Of a stretch of DNA of 64,000 bases, positions 56,580 to 64,000 are shown one piece after another. Every line of letters begins with the position of its first letter. Position 1 is the stretch's first letter. Origin of the DNA: Sepiola atlantica (lineage: Eukaryota; Mollusca; Cephalopoda; Sepiida; Sepiolidae); assembly GCA_963556195.1 (NCBI GenBank), contig OY744523.1:78922945-78986944 (forward strand), written 5' to 3'. The position numbers and the translations under genes are program-made. The notes under the pieces were generated by a model, which saw nothing but the letters and a program-made list of their open reading frames with translations, ran no database searches and had not been told where the DNA came from.

Positions 56580-57380
56580 AAAACAAAGAAAAGTATGAAC
56601 CGTTTTCTTATTTATATTGTAAAACGTCCTGATGAAAGGGTTCATTTTGTATTGTTTTTAATCAAAAATGTAAATTAGTAAAAAAAAACTTGTATTTGCT
56701 GTCAGGCATAGTGGTTAATATAAAGTGATCTAATGCAGAGTGTAACATGGAAAAGTTACCCTAATTAGATTTATTCCACATTTCTCTACTGTGTAATAGA
56801 CCCAAGGATAAACACTATGGGGCAGTTAGTAACTCATACTCCGTCTTTGAAATCAGTAATCAAAGAGAAAAGTGTTGATCGGATGAAATATAAGAATCTA
56901 TGCATTTGAATGAAACTGAAATTGTTGTTTATGAACTGGTCTAAATCGCAGACGAAAAAGATTTTGTTATATATAGCTTCTGGTTAGGAAGTTATACCGG
57001 TGAAAGAAATAAAGAACATTCTGACTTTACTTTACATGAGATTAATCGATAATTTATTGTGGGTTTTTTTTAGTTTTTAGAATTTATAAATTTGGGAAGA
57101 ATTTTGAGAATTTTAAGGGTGTCAGAGAAATAATTTTAAGAAATTTTGAAAATCTTTAAAATTTTCATAGTGTTTATAAATTTGAAAGTTTTTGTATGCA
57201 TGTTCAAACATAGAAGATTCAGATAAATGAATACACAAATTGAATTGAAATAGGAATATTCTTTTAGCAAGGGGCAGACAATTTTTTTAGATAATGACTG
57301 GAACTGGATAAGGATAGGTTGTTGGTTTGTGTAACTTTTCTTTGGGACGTAATACAATTGAATAACATGATGCATAGGTG
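56580..57380. other. No gene seen
   Basis: AT-rich DNA with no recognised domain or repeat copy. Confidence 0.4.
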
Positions 57381-57384
57381 AGTA

Positions 57385-57708
57385 ATAGTTTTATGTAGGA
57401 GAAACACAAGAACAAAATGAATGATAAAGGTTGAGTATGTGTTGACAAGGCGAAATAATCATTTCCTGGAGTTCGTAGATTCTCTGCCATCGGCTTGGCA
57501 GAGAATGAAGGATCATATCTTGTCTGTTGAGAAAGAGTCACGAACTGAAATGTTCTGCTGATCACGTGATGTGTCTTTGGTGATCGTGCATGAATCTCGT
57601 TACAGCTAGACGCTCTCCTGTTAAAGATGATTACAATGATGGTCAAGCCGAATCACACCTTACATAGATCAACAGAAAATAGTTAATTCATGTAAACTGC
57701 TACATTCT
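57385..57708 (-). repeat. LTR-like dispersed repeat, copy 2
   Basis: Partner of 37245-37573, with the same ends and the GATCACGTGAT core. It has small insertions and deletions (for example near 57615-57650). No retroelement coding sequence lies beside it, so a solo LTR is likely. Confidence 0.55.
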
Positions 57709-57714
57709 CTTTTT

Positions 57715-58810
57715 TGTGAGACCCACAAAGAAAGTGTCTTCGAAGATTTGAGAGGGGGACCAGTTTTAAACAAAAAATTAATTTGATATATGTTTAGAAC
57801 ATCCTAGGATGTTTATACACAGTAACCATTTTAAAATTTGGGACGATAAAATGGACAACCTGTTATAAAGCAAACACCCAATTCTATCCGGTTTTTAAAG
57901 AAAAAAAAGCTGTTTAAGTAAATAGGTCCCTTATGTAGAGAAGATAAGCAAATATTAATGTCTTAAATAATTGTCCCCCTTTAAACAATACGCTTTAAAT
58001 ATATATATACATATGGAGGGAACATTAATTTTTATTTTATTTTTATATCGTTTTCACTTGCTTTTTCCAACCTTTTTTTCCCTATTTATAATTTTTTCCA
58101 AAACCCTTTTTTGAAATCTTCTGCAGAAAGACCTCCACTAATTAACTCCTGAAAGAAAAAGAGAAATATAAAAAAAACACAGCGAACATCTCCCAGAATG
58201 ACCTGCCGCTTTCTCTAAGACAAAATATGGCTGAAGATGAGATTAACAAAATCAGAACATTATCTATATTAGTTCCAAGATTTTGCGTACGATCGTATAT
58301 ATATAAAGTAAGTTTAGATAAAAAAAATTATAACATTATTTGTATCAGTTCCAAAAATTCAAACACAATAATTATTTGGTGTACGATTGCTTCAAAGACA
58401 ATTTGGAAAATTTATTAAGTGTTATACTTTTGATGACTCCCAATAGTCTTTTCATCACACACAGAACTCATTTAAGAAAAAGCTTCAAACGTCAGTATTA
58501 TTTCAAAACCACATATATCCAGTCAATAATGGAGACAAAACCTCCAATTAAGCCACCATATATTACGCCATCCGTAAGTTCAAAGATGATAATAGCAATG
58601 ACAATACGTATGAAAATACATATTAAATTAAAATTTTAAATATTTACAATACAGAATGAACCAGGAAGTGGCTAAATTTTGTTTTCAAGCATATGGCGAA
58701 GCTCTCTCGAGTATGCAAATAAGTCAACTTAAGTATTCAACTTAAAACAATCGCTACATTGGAGCTTTCTTTTTAACTCTTAAATGTATAAATAATAAGA
58801 AACTAAAAGG
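57715..58810. other. No gene seen
   Basis: AT-rich. The ORFs at 58227-58418 and 58340-58639 are in different frames, with no recognised domain. Confidence 0.4.
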
Positions 58811-58812
58811 CG

Positions 58813-58890
58813 CTTAAGAAGGTCGGAGGTTACATCGGCCGAAGCGTTGTGAGAATAACATCCAAGATAGTCTGAATAATCCAAATAATA
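58813..58890 (+). repeat. Dispersed repeat copy 2 with hammerhead-like layout
   Basis: CTTAAGA (58813-58819) is followed by a 5-bp stem GGTCG/CGGCC (58821-58825 with 58836-58840) and GAAGCGTTGTG. The stem is intact here and eroded in the copy at 275-352. Confidence 0.5.
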
Positions 58891-59201
58891 CGACATTATT
58901 TAAAATTAAAAGTTGCATTTACTCAAGAAGAGACGACATCTGATCTTACAATTGTATTATTTAGATTTGAAGGAAAATCATTTTCTTTTCTTCTTTCTCA
59001 TTTATTAGAAAAATGTCGGTTATGGTCAGATAAACACGCTTTCTGGATTGGTATATATATACAGATTGGTATATATACAGATTGGTATATATACAGATAA
59101 ATAACTGAATAGTTTGATGGGAAAGATGATGGATAGGTAGACAGGGAAATAGACAAAGTAGAAAAGGGAAAAGGAAGGCTGTGAAATAAAGAAAGATAAT
59201 A

Positions 59202-59203
<2 letters not shown>

Positions 59204-59234
<31 letters not shown>
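59204..59234. repeat. (TAC)n microsatellite
   Basis: About ten units; source of poly-Val and poly-Ser ORFs on the minus strand. GGTATATATACAGATT is also repeated three times just upstream (59048-59098). Confidence 0.95.
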
Positions 59235-59239
59235 ACGGA

Positions 59240-60340
59240 CACAAGCAGGCCCCACCTCTGTTCACCTCTTTTAACCCTGCTGAACCTCCACTCTCTCTAT
59301 TGTTATTCACCTTTGTATTCAAACTGAAACGTGAAATTTTGACAAAGAAAAGCCAAGGTTATTAAACCAGATGGAGCCAGTACAACAAATCAGTTCCTCA
59401 ATTTGAAAGATCTTTCTTTTCAAAACAGCCAACTGAAGATGCCAGTACACATAACAATGCCAATAACCATTAACTTACAAATCTGTTGTTTGCATATTTC
59501 AAGAGAGATTAAAATTTTGCTTTTAGAAATGTTACCAACAATGTCAGTGGTTTTCCAAAGAATTTACAGAGATTCATGATTATCTTCTTGAAAAAGAATT
59601 CTTCAAGGACACAATAAAGGTTTCGTCTTTAAACATTTCAAAAATTTAACATAGCAACAATCACATAAAAGAAACGGTCATTTTTGCCCTTGAAAATCGT
59701 TGGTCTAATTTTCCAGTGCACTATTTTAGACACTTGTCTCTCAAGATTGTCTTACTAACTTGTAGGGGGAAAGAATGATAAAGTCTATCCATACAAAAGT
59801 AATTAATTTTTATTGACAACTTGTTAAGACAACGAAAGATAAAGAGTTCGTGTAGAATGAGAGTTCAAAGTGTCCAAGAACGTTTTAGGTGAAAGAAGGG
59901 CTTTTGTGTATAAGGAGAAATTGAGTACACATATTCATTTCGGTTGGCGCCGTGTGCATTTACATGTGGCAATGTGCTTTTACACACTGGTCTCTCAAAA
60001 TTGTCTGACTAACTATTCTTATTTGCAACATAGCGCAGTTGCAACAGTTGCAGTTGACATTTCTATTTGAAATTCACATCTCACTTTCATTTAGCAAATT
60101 ATTGATTTCAGTGATTATATAAAAATCTGTTTTTCATTAAAAGCGATTTAAACATTATTTTTAAAAAGTGGAAAAAGGAAGCATTTCTTTTTTTGTATTA
60201 CTATAAATATTTTGTTCTTCATTAAATTTGAAGTATTTTTCTCTTGAAGGAACAAATTAGGAGAAAAACACTTTTATTTTAGAGATTTGGGGAAATCTGT
60301 AACCTCCAAATATTTCAAATGATATGAGAATGCTACCATG
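59240..60340. other. No gene seen; one small repeated motif
   Basis: A ~30-bp motif (ACACT.GTCTCTCAA.ATTGTCT.ACTAACT) occurs at about 59730-59762 and 59985-60015. No domain was recognised. Confidence 0.4.
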
Positions 60341-60344
60341 TATG

Positions 60345-60660
60345 TATAATGTGAGTTTTAAAAACGGGCTTGGATCAGATGACCTCAGAGTAAGATTAAA
60401 TCTGGACAGTATAAGAAGATGTGTGTTCACATTGAAAGAATGAATGCGAGTGCTTGGGTTAGTACATGTAGAACAGTTGAGGTAGCAGGGTCAGTTGTCA
60501 GGCCAAGGAAAACATAGGATGAAGTGATAAGAAAGGATTTGAGAGAAAGAGGGATAACTAAAGACCTGTTCAGAGATAGGTTAGTTTGGAAGTGAATTTC
60601 TAAAACCCGTTCAATACATGCCAGCATGTAAAACAGACGTTAAACCGAATATTATTATTT
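60345..60660 (+). repeat. Cephalopod-type SINE or LINE tail
   Basis: Ends ATACATGCCAGCATGTAAAA, CAGACGTTAAACCG and an (ATT)n tail, matching the inverse of 1037-1092. The upstream ~250 bp is probably the body of the same element, but I could not identify A and B boxes in it. Confidence 0.5.
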
Positions 60661-60960
60661 ACTCACTAGGAGTTATCACACTGGTCATCGTCAGTGATCG
60701 CCCACTGCCAGCAACCTGTGGTATTCCCTGGAGTCTGAGTGACAAGTCTCCTCAGACTTCCAGTATGCTCCACCTCTTTTCGTTAATCACCGCTGATGAC
60801 CTTGCGGTATCGCAACAGCCACCTACCACCGATTTCCCGCTGATAAGGGCCATTGGTCTCCTCTGGGGCCCGAGTGGCAACAAGCCTCCCCAAGGTCCCA
60901 GAGCTGTCCGTGCTCTTCCAGTGGAGGTCTGGTTTGCGCTTTCCCTCCTCGACCCTCTGT
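60655..60960 (+). repeat. Dispersed repeat family, GC-richer copy
   Basis: Begins ATTTACTCACTAGGAGTTAT. It shares GTATTCCCTGGAGTCTGAGT and CAACAAGCCTCCCCAAG with 53025-53245. The ORFs here (60618-61115 plus; 60752-60964 and 60823-61044 minus) are open because the repeat is GC-richer; no domain is recognised. Confidence 0.65.
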
Positions 60961-61124
60961 CCATAATTTTCGTGGCGTCAGCCTATGCTTGCGCCTCTCT
61001 CGTGTGGTTGTATTTCCCCCAGTTCTGTTGTCTTGTGCTTCCATGTGTTTGTTCCCATTCGTTGCTTATTATTATTAGTAAATATACGCTTCCTCCGGTC
61101 GCATATTTTTGCTAATTGTTTTAT

Positions 61125-61412
61125 TTAATTGCTCAGTAAAATGTGTTTGTTTTTGTCTGTTTTTTTTACAGAAAAAAAGAAGGAAAATCACCGCATCCTT
61201 TATTTTAATAAATAAAACACGGAATAATAAAAACATAATTTTTAAATAAAATTTATCTTTTAAAATGTTAAACAAAAAAATCCTAAATCGAAAAAAAAAG
61301 TTGTACCTAAAATAAAATCAAGAATTAAAAAAATAAAATACAGTGAACACGATTCTAAATTCAGTTATTTAATTGCTCAGTAAAATGTGTGTGTTTTTTT
61401 TACAAAAAAAAT
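61125..61412 (+). repeat. Duplicated AT-rich segment
   Basis: TTTAATTGCTCAGTAAAATGTGT followed by T-rich and TTTACA sequence occurs at about 61125-61170 and again at 61368-61410. Confidence 0.75.
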
Positions 61413-61597
61413 AGTAAATTTTAAATCAATTATTTTTTAAATTAAACAATTTGATTCAAAAAATTTGTGCTAATAAGATTTTTTTAAAACGTTTTAATAA
61501 AAAAAATCAAAGTAAGTATATAATTTTTGAGCAACTCGTACAATAAATCTCAGATAATGTGTTGTTTACATGTTATTAATCAAATAACGTGTGCCCA

Positions 61598-61680
61598 TCT
61601 CTCTCTCTCTCTTCTCTCTCTCTCTTTTTCTCTCTTTTTTTTTCTCTCTCTCTTTCTTTCTCTCTCTCTCTCTCTCTCTA
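61598..61680. repeat. (TC)n-rich imperfect microsatellite
   Basis: TC runs interrupted by T-runs. Confidence 0.95.
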
Positions 61681-61684
61681 ATCT

Positions 61685-62135
61685 GACGTCATGTTAACAC
61701 CTGTGGATTGCTTGAAATAGAACTTCCTGTGCGTTCGAATAGAACGTTATACTTAATAATCAGAGTACGGGTAACCAAATGTTGGAGTGGACGCCGGCTG
61801 TTCAATCATATTCCATTACAATCTAATTTAATTACATAACTCAATTATAAACAATGTCTTTAGTTAATTTTATTTATAATTTTTATTAAGATTATTATCG
61901 AGGAAAATATTTTTAAATACATCTGAAAATCTGAAAAAAACAATCATGAGTGTATATTTGCGAATATTAATTTATTAGAAGCTTTAAAATAAATTGATTA
62001 TGTAAATTTGAAAGACGCGTGATGTTTGGGGAAGTTTTGGAATGGGTATATATAGGAGCTGATAAGTAGATATAAAAAAAGAGCGATGAAAACTAATAAT
62101 ATTGTTTTGGCGACAGACAGACATTATTAATAGAT
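61685..62135. other. No gene seen
   Basis: AT-rich DNA; an ACAGACAGAC motif near 62113 resembles the 39.3-kb tandem unit. Confidence 0.35.
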
Positions 62136-62139
62136 GATG

Positions 62140-62447
62140 ATGACGACGTTCATGCAAAATAGTGAATACAATGTATTCTGATATCTTCAACAAAACTTTA
62201 CGATCGGCCAAAACGAGTTTGTGGACTTTTTATGTTTTCCGGGAAAACTGCCGAATTAGGGCGACCTGAGCATTCAGCATCATTTGTGTCTGTACAGCCG
62301 CGTTTACATTCAGCATACCACCTCTTAACCATTGTTTCCAACGAGGCAAAGTTCGAATATCACTTATCAAGCCATTGCTTTGCTTGAAGAGTATTTTTTT
62401 AATCAGAAAGCAATGCTTTATCAATGCCCTAAATTCGCATTTTCCAT
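62140..62447 (-). mobile_element. Mariner transposase N-terminal relic
   Basis: On the minus strand, starting from an ATG at 62447, three successive frames give IKHCF (about 62425), a YAECKRGCTDTNDAECSGRP segment (about 62330-62265), then an ADRKVLLKISEYIVFTILHE segment (about 62215-62150). This is the mariner N-terminal region: first helix, the WxxRFKxG-like linker and the second helix-turn-helix. The catalytic domain is missing, as the sequence breaks off near 62140. It differs in position and surviving part from the relic at 26.7-27.4 kb. Inactive. Confidence 0.75.
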
Positions 62448-62449
62448 TG

Positions 62450-63905
62450 GTTTGAAAATTTGCACCAATAGCTTCACTTAAATAACTATAAGTTGTAAAC
62501 TAATAATCAGATTGGGCTCAAATTTACCGTTTCAAGGTTAGTACTTCATAAAAAATCAATGTATGAATTTTTATTAGTAGTTCCATCTATATCTCAGGAA
62601 CTTATTGAGTGATGAGTTAAGTAAATAGATATAAAATAGTTGATGTTTTATAATTACGACAAGCATTCTACTGAAAATATTTAATTGTAAACAGCTAAAA
62701 AGAATATCTTATCAAGACCTATAGACGACCCCACTCTTCATTTGATCTTTTTATTTATCTTTGTCAAAATCTCAATAATATATTGGTCAGCCATCTTCCT
62801 TATTCCCTTTTATTTATTTCTATGTTCACCTGTTTGAAGCGATCAATTAAAATGGCAGCTGGCCTGCCAAGTGACCTGAACATTTTAATGGATACTTTTT
62901 GTAATTCTCAGTATAAATTGGGGGATTGTGCTTCTACTCCAGTTGACCCTTTTGGGAGAGAGTCCAACCACTGACCACTGATCATTATTTTCCTCTCAGC
63001 ATTCTTATTTCTTTATCATTTTTTGTGGGATGGGCAAGAAAACTCATACATAAAATATGTTTTTAATCATAAAAGAAATGTAACTTCTTTAAAATTAAGC
63101 TCATTTGAAACTTACAAAAAAAAACAAATGATTGTCCTAAACATCACAAAACCAACATTGAAGCAGAGTAAAATAAAATAAGAAATTAAAACTGATTTAA
63201 ATTTAATTTTTAAGCATTTTATTTTTCAAACTTTACAGTGAATTTAACATAAAAATATTTACAAAAAGAATTATGAAAAAACAAAATCAATAATTAGGTT
63301 TGTCAGATATAAAATGGCATTAAATTTGAGAGAAATGTAGTGTATAGACGAAATGCATGTCAAAACTGAGATGTTTTATATTCAAAACTAGCAGGGAAAC
63401 CTGGCATTGCGTGGGATTGAATGAGGAACCTTATGTCCCTCTGCCTCATCACATAACACCATGTTCCCGTTTTTATTTTTTTTTTTGTTGTACATTTTAT
63501 AATATTCAATTCAAGGATGTACTCAACATTTATTGCGTAGTGTCATTTATTGAGATGATTTTCGATAAATTTATAGCCTTGTATTCTTGCTCCAAGCCCT
63601 AAACCCCATTTCTATTCTTATTTTTTAATTTCTATAATTTTCAAATAGAATAAATTAAAAAATCGTATTTCCTTTTTATGGATGTTGAGTACAATTGAGA
63701 TCTCACAATATTATTGTGCCTATTTTTATCAAAATGAAATACACTCCAGGTACTTTGAGTAATGGAGTTTCATCAGACTATAATATGGTTATGGGGAGAA
63801 GTCTATCTACATTTTCAAGTTATAAATACAATAAAATAAAGTTGTCCGATACGAATGTAGATAATAAAAAAAATCTTCTAACAATATTACCGTGATTAAT
63901 GCAAA
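62450..63905. other. No gene called
   Basis: AT-rich. Around 63385-63440 GGGAAACCTGGCATTGCGTG followed by GGATTG resembles a repeat motif I associate with invertebrate transposable elements, but one short copy cannot be assigned. Confidence 0.35.
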
Positions 63906-63910
63906 AACAA

Positions 63911-63911
<1 letters not shown>

Positions 63912-63972
<61 letters not shown>

Positions 63973-64000
63973 GGTGGTGGTGGTGGTTGTTGTTGTTGTT
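63912..64000. repeat. (GAT)n(GGT)n(GTT)n compound triplet repeat
   Basis: GAT units to about 63957, then GGT and GTT units running to the window end, so the true end is not seen. Confidence 0.97.

Noticed and set aside
60618..61115. 165-codon ORF on the plus strand
   Set aside because: It starts in a SINE tail and continues through a dispersed repeat also seen at 53.0 kb; overlapping ORFs are open on the other strand.

Overview
The window looks like intergenic or intronic DNA from a large, repeat-rich animal genome, most likely a coleoid cephalopod such as an octopus (inference). It is A+T-rich, with long (TA)n, (TC)n and (GAT)n tracts. It holds tRNA-derived SINEs, including two tails with the ATGCCAGCATG / ACGTTAAAC-type motif that I associate with cephalopod SINEs. 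It also carries decayed LINE, Ty3/Gypsy, Penelope-like and mariner remnants, and no long conserved ORF. There is no sign of prokaryotic gene organisation. Nearly all long ORFs are either microsatellite translations or fragments of transposon genes.

Layout, left half. 0-4.8 kb is mostly featureless AT-rich DNA with a SINE tail, a G-run-rich dispersed element and a 20-bp-arm hairpin. 4.86-6.0 kb is a minus-strand Gypsy RNase H-integrase relic, followed by a plus-strand LINE 3' end (6.3-6.7 kb). 8.2-8.7 kb is a 33-bp minisatellite with embedded telomere-like TTAGGG motifs. 11.8-12.3 kb is a Gypsy gag relic, and 12.7-12.95 kb is a lone relative of a satellite found at 51-53 kb. 13.9-19.2 kb is one Gypsy element with an LTR, primer-binding-site-like sequence, gag, protease and reverse transcriptase; the rest of its pol has been replaced by a ~3.4-kb minisatellite. 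21.4-22.7 kb is a minus-strand LINE reverse transcriptase with an internal deletion. 25.1-26.2 kb is a 58-bp satellite of about 18 units. 26.9-27.4 kb is a mariner relic.

Layout, right half. 29.4-32.5 kb is a pile-up of three LINE fragments. 33.45-33.88 kb is an unexplained 144-codon open stretch preceded by a good splice acceptor. 37.2-39.1 kb is a possible solo or 3' LTR plus a Gypsy RNase H fragment. 42.0-43.4 kb is a foldback (long terminal inverted repeat) element flanked by a 9-bp direct repeat. 46.4-49.4 kb has two Penelope-like fragments in opposite orientation. 51.1-52.9 kb is a GC-rich 343-bp satellite of five units. 62.1-62.45 kb is a mariner N-terminus relic.

The best candidate for a genuine host gene is at 56,085-56,570 (+). 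Three short putative exons with GTAAGA and GTAAGT donors are all in phase 1. They encode a small glycine-rich product: a Cys/Tyr-rich leader, thirteen Phe-Gly-Gly repeats in one 120-nt exon, and a Cys-containing tail followed by a stop and an ATTAAA signal. The 5' exon(s) are not seen. No genes here can be shown to act together. The visible biology is transposon decay and tandem-repeat growth, with this small gene and the 33.4-kb exon candidate as the exceptions.
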